Part shown: positions 33,500 through 42,978 of the stretch, piece by piece
Numbering within the stretch: position 1 is the first letter of the stretch
Layout of the letters: each line of letters begins with the position of its first letter
Source of the DNA: Zygnema cylindricum
Lineage: Eukaryota > Streptophyta > Zygnematophyceae > Zygnematales > Zygnemataceae
Direction: 5' to 3'
Length of the DNA stretch: 64,000 bases
Assembly: GCA_037447655.1 (NCBI GenBank)
Contig: JBBHKE010003299.1
Coordinates: forward strand, 62,001-126,000
The notes under the pieces: model-generated
The model's database searches: none
Told to the model about the DNA's origin: nothing
The model's input: only the letters and a program-made list of their open reading frames with translations
Program-made: the position numbers and the translations under genes

Positions 33500-34534
33500 A
33501 CTGGAATAGGCAAGAGCATGCTTTACAACCCATGTAATGGCATTTAAGTCCATGCTTTGCCCTATGAGGCTGCACCGCTGTAGGTCTGAAATACCTGGTG
33601 CTGCCGTGGTTTCCGGATGAAATCCCATTGCCTGTTCTCGTTCCGATATTGTTGGTGCTGTCCAAAGTCTTTCCTTGCTGTCAAAAATCTTTCCAGCTGC
33701 TCCTTTTCGGTAGGCGTGACTGTGAGGAAAAGATACCAACGTGGGGAGTGCTCGACGTGGGAATCCTGGGATATTGCATTGGAAGAAAGGTGTACGATCC
33801 GGTTTTGTTACAGGTGTTGCCATTCTCCCTTTTCCCAGTATCTGCTGCACTGAAATCTGGGGGTCGCGGGTTTGTGTCTCCAACAGTTGCCGGAGGACTA
33901 GAAAAAGGATCATATTGGTCCAATATGCCCGGAGTCTGTGCGCTCGAGATCCCATTTGAGCAGCATCAAAAACCAAGGGAGGTCCCAGAATACGGGTTAC
34001 CTGATTCCAACTTTCTGCAACTTGCTTTCGTTTGTCATCCCCCGGGTGGACATTCTCCAGAATGTACCCCACTAGTGTGTCTTGGAGCTGCTGAATCCAC
34101 GATATCAATGTAATCATCTGATAGAAGGTTCCACTTCAGTGGTCCTGATGCCCTCTTCCTTGTCCTGCGAGGGAGTATCCCTGACAAGGCCACCCCGTCA
34201 CAACCAGATCTACCCTTCCCAGACTAGCTAAATGAGGTGCCATTATATTATCCACATTCTGGGGAAGACTCCGGTGAGCTTTGGAAATGGAAGACACTCG
34301 AAGCTGTTGAGGATATAAGCGGTGCAGTTGATGTAGGCGGTGTTCGCTGACAGCTCGCGCTTCCGGTGAAATTTTCACTGCTGTGTATGACTCCACCTGA
34401 TACCCTGCTTTTAAAACTGCCTCCAAATCAGAACTGATTCCTGAAAATAAAGATAAAATCCGAAGTCCGGAGTCTGGGACTGTCAATGACACCACTTGTC
34501 GATTGAAGTTTCGCTCCCAGTCTTGGTTTTGAAA
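33500..34534 (-). pseudogene. Cytosine-5 DNA methyltransferase domain inside gypsy Pol (one stop codon)
   Basis: About 340 residues with C5-methyltransferase motifs in the right order. Motif I: LRILSLFSGI (34465-34436). Motif II region: ESYTAVKISPEA, Lys where Glu is usual. Motif IV: VVTGWPCQGYSLAG with the catalytic Cys at 34186-34184. Motif VI: ENV at 34057-34049. Motif VIII-like: GSRAHRLRAYWTN near 33950-33910. Motif X region: REQAMGFHPE and LQRCSLIGQSMDLNAI near 33640-33540. The family transfers a methyl group from S-adenosylmethionine to cytosine C5 in DNA. One TGA (34138-34136) lies just after motif IV, with the same frame on both sides, and the frame continues into RT. The spacing and the RAHR..YWTN motif look closest to the Dnmt3 class, which is my inference. 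As it stands it is probably not functional. Confidence 0.87.
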
Positions 34535-34671
34535 TCATGTGACTGGATTGTCGACTCTGTTTTCGGTAATAGTAAGGCCGAGAATGTTTGATCCACTCCC
34601 CGCCGAAGTTTCGCCACCTGCAATAATCTGTCTGTGTATTCTCTCTCCCACCGCTTGGAAATCGGGAATTG

Positions 34672-35943
34672 CTAGATGTCTTCGGAAATATTTGTGGAAC
34701 TGTCAAACAGCTCCGTCGGAGAGGTGGTAGAATACACGGGGTAACAGCCAGACACCGGAACATTGGTCTTTCCCCGGTTCCATAAATCCAAAGGAACCAC
34801 AACTTTGGTTCCTTCGGGATTTCCTGGGTCTTGAACTGTACATTGCTCTTTCCAAACACTCAAACTCAAATTCATGCGGGTCCAAGTTGCCATTCCCAAC
34901 AGAATTTCAAACTGATTCCCTTCTACCACTAAGAAAGTAAGTCCAATTTTCACCTTCTGTCCCGCATCATGTGAGAATTCAATGTCCATGTCTTTGATGA
35001 TCCCATGGACTGGCTGATTGCCGCTGCTGACTGTGCTCAAGCAGATGTTACTCGGGCAGATCTGGGGTCTGAGTTCTTCCGGCATTTTCTGCAATGCAGA
35101 AGTAGTGATGAGGTTGGCAAGTGCTCCGGTATCCACCACAGCGTCCTGATACCCGTTGTACCCGTTCAGTTTGAAATTCCCGGTCCGGTTTAGAATGAGT
35201 GCCACGGACAAAGTTTTGTAGTTCCTATCTGCCATAGGGGTCTTAGGATCTGAAGACAAGTATACCGCCGTGGGTGGTGTCACCCTGTCGACTTTGTCTT
35301 TTCCAGAATGGATCTCTTCTCCCAGGGCCTGAATGAGAATCTCTTCGGGCAGATTATGGGAGGAAGCATGGGTCTTGACATGGGTCAAGGCATAAGGCAT
35401 CAAATGCCGGACCAGCATAACAAGAGGCTTGGAGGAATGGAGCGGAGCGTTTGGGGAGGATGTCGGCGAATTTTGTTCCTGATCCGGTTCTATCTCTTCG
35501 TTGCCCTCAGTTTCAGAACCGGAATCGAGTACGGGTGGAGTTTTTGGCGCATCTTTGTCCAGGTTTTCGGCCATAAATCGTTCAAACCAATCCTGTGTAC
35601 TTTGGTTGTCCTCTTCCAGTGATTTTGTCTCCTGCTGCAGTTTCTCTTTCTTATAATTTTCGAAACCGGGAGGCAATTTAGGTTGAGGAGGAAGAGGAGG
35701 GGGTTGAGTGGGCATGATCCCAAGGTCTATGTCACTGTTCAGAATGACTGCCCTGGGCGTGAAAGACAAAGGCCCTGTGGCCTTCCGGTTGTGGTCCTTT
35801 TGGCCCATTTTCCGCCTGTCTCTCCTTTGATCTGATGTTGAGGAGCGGAGTTGTCTACGACCATCTCCCACTCCAACATTCCATCCTCTGTGCATGAAAC
35901 TGTTTGCATGGTGGGCATTTGGGGGTTCCAAATCCCAGCCCAT
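34672..35943 (-). pseudogene. Protease region of the DNMT-gypsy polyprotein
   Basis: Open for 423 codons. Residues ~50-210 are charged and proline-rich. The retropepsin-like domain follows: DAVVDTGALANLI with the catalytic DTGA at 271-274 (35133-35122), then a flap region and FEILLGMATWTRMNL, the usual ILG-type end. It would cut the polyprotein into mature parts. It is in the same frame as the zinc-knuckle Gag part but not in the frame of DNMT-RT, and the join lies in 34672-34534, where a third frame is open. This is either two damaging shifts or a true gag-pol frame change; I cannot decide which. Confidence 0.8.
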
Positions 35944-36396
35944 TAAATCATCGTCATTAACACCCGATGTGCTTTGAAGCTCAAGCTCCGCTAGCTTTTG
36001 TAGTAGCTCTTGCTTCTGTCTTTGGAGTCGTTGCGCTGCCGTAAGAGGAGCAGGCCGGTCAGGCGACCCCTAACGGAGTGCAGCCAATTCTGCAACCATG
36101 GGAGTTATTTGCACACTCTTGTGGTCATCTTTGGGTTTGTCCGGAGTTTTTGCGGAAAGGATCGAACGACTCTCATTTTCTTCCTATTCTTTGGAGAGTA
36201 GCTGGGAGTGTGGCATTTAGAGGGCTTCCAGCGGAGTAGCACTAAATCTGGGAAGGGGGGTACAGGGTACTTTTCTTTTCCACTCCATTCCTCCTTACTC
36301 TCATTGCATATCCCTGGGGGGGGAGGGTAATGAACGGAGATGGGCATTATCACGGATCCAAGCGAGCATCAACATTTGGGGTGGATTGCAGGTTTC
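35944..36396 (-). other. Gag-protease linker of the DNMT-gypsy element
   Basis: The stretch between the zinc-knuckle part and the protease contains several stops and a G-run of 9. It encodes no recognised domain. About 36230-36460 recurs inverted at 29849-30110, showing this linker belongs to the repeated family. Confidence 0.5.
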
Positions 36397-37480
36397 TCAT
36401 GCACACCTCCTTGGACATATAACCTGGACCTCCCGGTTACCAGGCACGCTCCACAATCTCGTTGGAGATCTGAGCATCGTCAAACTTTGGCAGTTTGATT
36501 TGCCGCAGTTGGGACTGAAACATTTTCGAAGTTTCGCTCCGGGGAGTGGGTCGGTAATTAATCTTTGTGACCGGTGTTCTCTCCCCCCCCCTGCTTTGAG
36601 CCTTTCTTCATGCTGCTTCTTGCTCCTTTTTGAACGCTCTACCTCCCATTCTTTGAACTTGAGGGCTAGCTCTGGTTTGATTTTTCTTCTGCAGCGTTTC
36701 CATCCATGTCCACGTTGTTGACAATTTAGGCAATTGTACAAAATCACCTGATCGTCGGCCCTCATTGCGTTTTCTGGCCCGCTGTCCACAACTTGCTTCC
36801 CTTTAAGCTTCCGCAAAGCTTGGAGTTCGGCTTGTTCTTCCCCACTTAAGGAAGTTTCCCCGGCGAATCCTGCAAAATTCGCTCTTGCCTTGCCGGTCAC
36901 GGCTTTTTCTCTCGCCTCACTGTGAACGAAGTGGTGTATAACTTCATGGCCACCAAGGATATGTCCTTGGCCGAGGGATTTAAGTCCTGGATGGCCTGTT
37001 TTGCAATCCAGTTATCCAAGGCAGTCTGCCCTGTCGGTCCGAAGGAATTACGGACAGCAATGAAATACTTGGTCGCCATTGCGGGAAGGTCAATGGTAGA
37101 CAGTTTAGTCTACTGACAAAGACTAGAGAGGCGGTTAAAGAGTGTCTGAGGCGTCTCATTCTTCAAACACCGGAATTCCGTGAATTCCATGATGGCTGAT
37201 TGGTTCCTCTCGACAGTAGAGGAGTCTCCAGATGTTTAGAAGAGTGGTGCAAGGGGTAGGATTCGCCACCATACGAGTTGCAGCCCGAGCTGCCTGAATT
37301 GCTTGCAGCTGGTTAACACAGGCCCTCCCTTGGGCCTGCAACTTCATATCATCGGTGAAGGTAGCTGTTACAGGGGTCACCGCTGCAGTAGCCAAATCTG
37401 CCTCCGCTCGTAAAACTTCTGCATCCAGGGCCGGATCTGAAATTTTGATGCTTGGAGCCATCAAGAGGGGTTGACGCCCC
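36397..37480 (-). pseudogene. Gag capsid and zinc knuckle, DNMT-gypsy element
   Basis: Capsid-like part: FRCLKNETPQTLFNRLSSLCQ, then (after one in-frame TAG) MATKYFIAVRNSFGPTGQTALDNWIAKQAIQDL (37190-36960). A CX2CX4HX4C knuckle follows at 36732-36691 (CLNCQQRGHGWKRC) with basic residues RRK after it. Upstream, 37464-37156 encodes a helical Ala-rich segment. These parts would build the particle and bind element RNA. Order and spacing match Ty3/gypsy Gag. Confidence 0.8.
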
Positions 37481-39954
37481 TTCTAATCTGCCAACGCCCC
37501 TCCAGAGAGGTAGTTGACCATCATAGGAAAGAGAGTTGTTTTCGAAGTCGTCAGGAATAGCTCCTCCCCTGTACTTGTTAATTTCAGATTGGGTGAAGGA
37601 TTTCCATAACAATTCGAAATCAGAGAAAGCTATCCCAGAGCTATCTCCTGTAAAGATTCGGATGTCCCCCATTTCCTTTTCCTCCTCTGCCGAATGTGTG
37701 AACTGAGACAACGAAGGTCCGGTGGGACTGACAAACTGGGCTGGCGAAGTGGCTCCTAGGTCCTCTTCCTCGGGAATGGATCCGACTCCTCCTCCGGTAG
37801 GAGGTGTTGCCCTGTGAGGTGTGGAATCTCCTCCAGCAGAGGAAGTACGTGTGCCTAGAAATGTGGTAGGAGGAAGGGTATTCCTTGATGATTCTCTTGG
37901 TGCAGAGGATATCCGTGGGCCTGTCTGTCCGATTGAAGTAGAAGGGGCCCACTCCCCTATATCAACCCCTCTATATTCACTGGAGTATCGCTCGTCCCGG
38001 AGAACTGTTTTCGTGGACGGGATGTGAAGCCGAGGTCGGTTTGCAGGTGGATATTGGGGTAGGGATGGAGAAGAAGATGGAGATGAAGGCCGGTTCTGGG
38101 GAGAAGGTGTCTGTCTCCTGAACGCGGTCGGTTTCCGAGGCCTTCTTCTGGAGGTTTCAAGGGGAGGAGTTCCAGAACTAGAGGATGGGGAACGCCGGTG
38201 AGGAGGGGAGTATACGTCGTACTTATAGGGTAAATTCAGCGGACCTGGGGACCCACGGTCGGCTCCAGTAAGAGAAACGGAAGGAGATGGAGAGGAGATG
38301 GGATTGTCCCGGGGTTCTGCTGCCGGAGCCTCGGAGTGGGAAGTAGGAGGATGAGGAGGGAAAGGAGGAGGATCAGGGGACAGTCTGGGTGGAGGAGAAG
38401 GAGGTGTAGACGGTCTCAAGGGGATGTGAATTCTTTCGTCCGGTCGTAACTCCACTAAGGCCTCAACAGCTTCAGAAACCTCCACCGAAACAAAAGTAGG
38501 CTCTTCCCGCGGAGCCGCTTCGAGTTCAGACGGTAAATCTGCACCCAAACCCCCAATATTAGGTCTTGTGTCTGCCCCCTCTTCCCGCTGAAGAGGAGGT
38601 TCATGACCAATCTCTGAAGAAGGAGCCTAGGGTGGAGCTCCGGGCGAGGTTTCCGCTACTGGTGTTGGAGGGATCCGCCCAAAGAGGATCCCACTGGACC
38701 TCCGCCTAGCTTCCCGAATGAGATTCAATTCCTGCTCCCACAACTTTCTCCGTTTTTCCTCTAACGCTTCCCAATCTACTGTAACGCGTCCAGTCCCCGC
38801 CGTAGCCGAGCCCTGTGATTTTAAAATTTCCACTAGTTCCTTAGCCCTTTCCACTACTCCGGTCAGATCAGCTATCCCTGCTCCTAGAATTTCTGGATCT
38901 GTAGGCCTGGCTCGAAACAATCCCTCGGACAACTCTTCTGGTTCGGTTTCCGGAACCTCTCGGTCAGTGGGTTCGGGTCGCCAGAACCCTCCATCAGGGC
39001 GGACCCGGGGTGCCGGAGGGGTATATCTCTCGGTGGAGACTGGCACTCGCGTTGGGGAAGGTTCTTCCTTGGGAATAGGTGCAAATCTACCCTTGCTATC
39101 CCTGTGGTCAAACTTCTTCCCCCTCCCCAGCTCTGGAACCCCGCTATCGCAGCCACCGGCTCTCCTACGAGACCTCGAAGCTGGGCGCCCACGGGACGGT
39201 AGGCTTGCTGCAGTGTCTTGGGAAGAAGATGGAGGAGGGCGAGAAGGAGGAGCCCTCCTGGGCCGTTCCCGCAAGGACTGGGAGGAACCACTCTCTGAAG
39301 AGCTACTTAGAATCTCCACTACCCCTTCACTGGTTTAACCACCCGAGGTCGATCCGACCAAGACACTTTTTGCACCAACTCCTGCTTAACCTTCAGTTCA
39401 TGAAGATCATGAAGAGCAAGGAGTTCCTTTCGAACAGGGCGGCTAGGATCCGTCAAAACCGCAGGGTCAATCTGAATTTCGGCCTTGGGAATCTTTGATC
39501 TTGTGTGAAGCCCGACCTCCGGAAGGGGACCCAAAAGGGGCTCCCGCTGAGCTTACCTCTTTGGCCTAACCCGGGGTAACACTCGGTTTCTTTCTTGAGC
39601 CTGTGTTCAAGACTCCTTTCTTTCCTCGGCAAAGGTTCTGGAGGACTCTGCCAAGGAGGGAAAATGTTCAGGAGTGAGGCTAGGAGGAAATGGGGGCGAA
39701 GTTTGTGGTTCGGGTGGTTTTGGAGGAGTTTCAACCCTAACAGGCTCAGGCATCATCCCCTGGAGAAACCGCTCTATGTTGGCAAGCGAGGTGAAGGGGA
39801 CGGATTCTTCGGGAATCTGTGACTCTTCTTCTGATACCACCGCTTCTCGATTCGCCCGTTCTTCCGGCCTGGCACCAGAGAGATTCTTATCTTGAGCTTC
39901 ACCTCCCCCCATGATGACGAAGGTCTCGAAAGAGGAATTAACGAAAGAAAACAA
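37481..39954 (-). pseudogene. Long proline/serine-rich N-terminal Gag extension, DNMT-gypsy element
   Basis: Two main open parts (39319-38627 and 38548-37349) and a first part (39954-39607, starting near MGGGEAQDKNLSGARPEE) encode a protein rich in Pro, Ser, Arg and Glu with no recognised domain. The last ~80 residues (EEEKEMGDIRIFTGDSSGIAFSDFELLWKSFTQSEINKYRGGAIPDDF) look folded and resemble the start of a capsid domain. Codon use is GC-rich compared with the copia elements nearby. Breaks between parts are short stops or shifts. Assignment to Gag rests on position and strand. Confidence 0.6.
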
Positions 39955-41003
39955 TACTCGCTTCCGCCAAGAGAGCTTCTAAAGTCAAAAAGCTCCTATC
40001 CCCTCTAATCCGAAGGAGACAGGGTGGGTTTTTCAGTACTGTGCTTATTCCACAAGAAGTCTATAGCATTCGTTCCCTCAAAACCCACTGTTTCGGTGCC
40101 TAGAAATTGAAGTTTTACCCCGGGAAGTCCGCGCCAAAGCAAAAGAGACTAAAAGTGAAGACACAAATGCACTACCACGTGGACATATAAAAATAAATAG
40201 GAATGGCTGTTTCAGATTTAACAATATCACCTTGACCACAGAAATAAAATATAAGATGGAAGATTTAAAAGATGGCGAAGCAAGCTTAACCTACCCTGGT
40301 AATTTACGATGACAATGTGAGAAAGGCGAAATCTCTCCCGATGGCAGTGTAAATAGGTATGGTACTCCTTCAACCCTCGGTGTCCGCAGCTCAGAACCGA
40401 CTAGAGTCTTCTCAGTTTCAAGCAGCGAAAAATCCAAAAATCACCCAAAGGGACGGTAGTGCCAACCACTAGCCCGAACTATGATTCCCAAAATGGACAA
40501 ATCCAAAACAGAGATGGCAATAGAGTCAAACAAAACAAAGATTCTCCAAAAGAAGGTTTGTTGGAATTTCTGAGGGTTTTCACAGGAGACAGTACTGAAA
40601 AGCAACCTGTCTCCTTCGGCCCCAAGCGCCTTATACATCAAAGTTTGTCCAAAATCAGGTCCAAAAGTCGGAACTATGCTATGAACCAATGAGCGGCAAG
40701 CAAGAGCAATCGAACTGACAGAGGACAAAATAGTCCGTATTACACTTGGGGCAAAAAGTTAGACATCTGACTACGGCTAGATCCGCGGCCGGAAGTTATT
40801 ATTTGATCCGTAGTTATAAGCCAAACCATAAAGAAAAGGACACGGAAGTGCCAAGCTTTGACTGAAGGTAATTAATAGACCGCTGGTCAGTTGGACCTGA
40901 ACTGAATTTCTACAGACAGCTAACAGCATAAGCTAGATTACAGTCTGGAAGTCTACGTGGCAATCCACAATGTACCCCCCACTAGGGCTGGTGGAAGCTA
41001 GTA
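39955..41003. other. Presumed leader/LTR region upstream of the DNMT-gypsy element; no gene
   Basis: No coding sequence that I trust. A 5' LTR and primer site are expected here, but no second LTR copy exists in the window to mark the limits, so I cannot place them. CCACGTGGAC near 40177 is a G-box-like motif. Confidence 0.35.
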
Positions 41004-41550
41004 CTATGCGACGGAACTGCGATCTTTGAGACGGTAGAACTTTGTCGTCCGGCCTTCGTTAGGCGCGAAATAAAGTGCGTCTAGTTCAGTTGAGGAAATA
41101 CCATAATCCTTTCGGTTGGTTGCGCTCACTTTTCCGTGCTTTGAGAACAGTACGGGTAGAAAGGGTACGGAAATCCTCGGTAATATAGAAGTGTGCTTGA
41201 AAAGCACTCGAGCTTGACAAAGATAAGACATTACCAATTCTTTTGTCATAAACTTCTTCGAGACGTTGCGGCAGTTGAGATTCTTCTTTCTAATCTGCAA
41301 TCCCATCCACAATAGATGACAAGTCCCTCTCTTCAAAATATGAGCTCAGTATATTTTCCCAGTACAGGTAGTCCGATACATCAAAGATAGGCAATTTGGG
41401 CGGTGGGCCCATAACTTGTTGTAGGTCATGGGCATTCTGACTTGACAGTGATCCACTTGCACTCGGCGTCACACTCGCTCCAGCTAGTATATTCATCCCA
41501 AGCAGGTGCCGGAGGAGCACTTGGGCCAGCAGGGACTAAACCATTATTAA
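41004..41550 (-). pseudogene. Divergent copia Gag-like fragment
   Basis: On the minus strand an open stretch reads SSQNAHDLQQVMGPPPKLPIFDVSDYLYWENILSSYFEERDLSSIVDGIAD (41520-41290). The MGPPPKLPIFD..YLYWE pattern is the Gag start of the copia elements here, including the primer-site sequence GTTATGGGCCCACC. Upstream residues continue open and are not LTR-like. After the stop, frame pieces (EESQLPQRLEEVYDKRIGNVLSL) continue to 41004. It could be the remnant of another copia family or a Gag-derived host sequence. Confidence 0.5.
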
Positions 41551-42850
41551 ACATGACAGCAGAAGCAAACCCAAAGACAAATACCTATTTGACAAGATCT
41601 GTATTGTAAGATATGTAACTCTAAATGAAAGAGGTCTTTCAACGAGAAAAACATAGACCACAACAAATCAAAGACAATAGAACATAACACACCTTAAAGT
41701 GCACTTGGTGCTCTCATTTCTTTAACTCTGTAGAATGTGTATTCTGTGTCAAACTGATCATTTCTAATTGAACTAAATACTCTAAAGATCCTCATAACAT
41801 CTAAAACGTATGTACCGTGTTCACCTGAAAATCTATTCTAAGTGGTTGGACCAGAATTGTCCAATCACAATATCTATACCCTAAAAATCTAGGAGATACG
41901 TTTCACGTCTACATTCATTGGCGGCCGTACACACTAATTTACCCAAAGATAACTACTCGAGTAGATACTACAAAAATCCACAATAAATCTGGTTAACTTT
42001 GAACAGTTGGTAGTCCAAAAATATTCTAAGTCCTAGACTCAAATTTTTAAGACTTACTAATGCTTACTTTTCAATAGGTGGGAGCGAGGGACCGAGCTAA
42101 TTGTTCTCTATTTTTTTATGTTTGGACGAAATCGAAGGTGGTACATAGGAGTCATGAAACGGAGGACAATTGGAATATGGGCCCGTTAGCTACCTGTCAT
42201 CTGTGGAAAAAACATATATACGCTAAAATATGTGTGGTTGTCAAATCTTATGCTACTATCGAGTCCTATTTGCGTATAGTTCGGGTATCGCACAAGCCGC
42301 TCTGCTGACGTATACGAATATTCCCCATTCGGTCGTGTACGACGTGTTCAAAATTGATTTGATAAAAGCCTAGTCGTCCAATTCGTACGGATTTGGACTT
42401 TTTTCCGATTTTTACGTAGTATTCGCTACTTTTATATTTTTGGTAAAATTCGTTTAATTTTCGCTGTACGGAAAATGTACGGAATTTTTAAAAAGAGACG
42501 TTGCACCATTTGCGCGGCCGAAGTTTGAATTTGTTTTGAACCCTAAAATCAAAAAATGTACGGAATTGTACTGGTACTTAGTCATTTTATCTCATTTTTT
42601 TCATCGTTAAATGCATATCGTGCGTAGTATTCGCGAGTTCGTTTCGTGCGTATTACGCGCACGGGACAACTATGGATAAAAACAATATTCCCATGCAAAC
42701 CGCAAGATTTAAAATTTTGGACATTTCGTTTTCGTATTCAACTCGATTTATCAATGTCAATATCGAGGGCAGTCTCGTCCTGTCCGATATGACGATTCTC
42801 TCGAAATGGCGATCTCCCTGATAACCCCTAAATTCTGGTTGGGCATTTTG
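41551..42850. other. Intergenic sequence; no gene seen
   Basis: AT-rich, with a short LTR-like piece near 42012 (CCAAAAATATTCTAAGTCCTAG). Around 42600-42720, GCGTAGTATTCGCG and the following TTTAAAATT part resemble 49560-49760, so this is probably an old repeat. Confidence 0.4.
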
Positions 42851-42978
42851 CGGTCCAGCTGGCAGCATTTGAAATTGGACTTTTCTCCTGTTGCTGAAGG
42901 GCAGCAACTGGAGAGAGTAAAATATTCGAAGGTACAAAAACTGTTTCTGTTCTCTCTCTCCTGCCTTCTCTTGCAGCC

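Noticed and set aside
33500-34534. DNMT as a separate host or bacterial gene
   Set aside because: It shares frame and continuous sequence with the gypsy RT and has no promoter, start or stop of its own.
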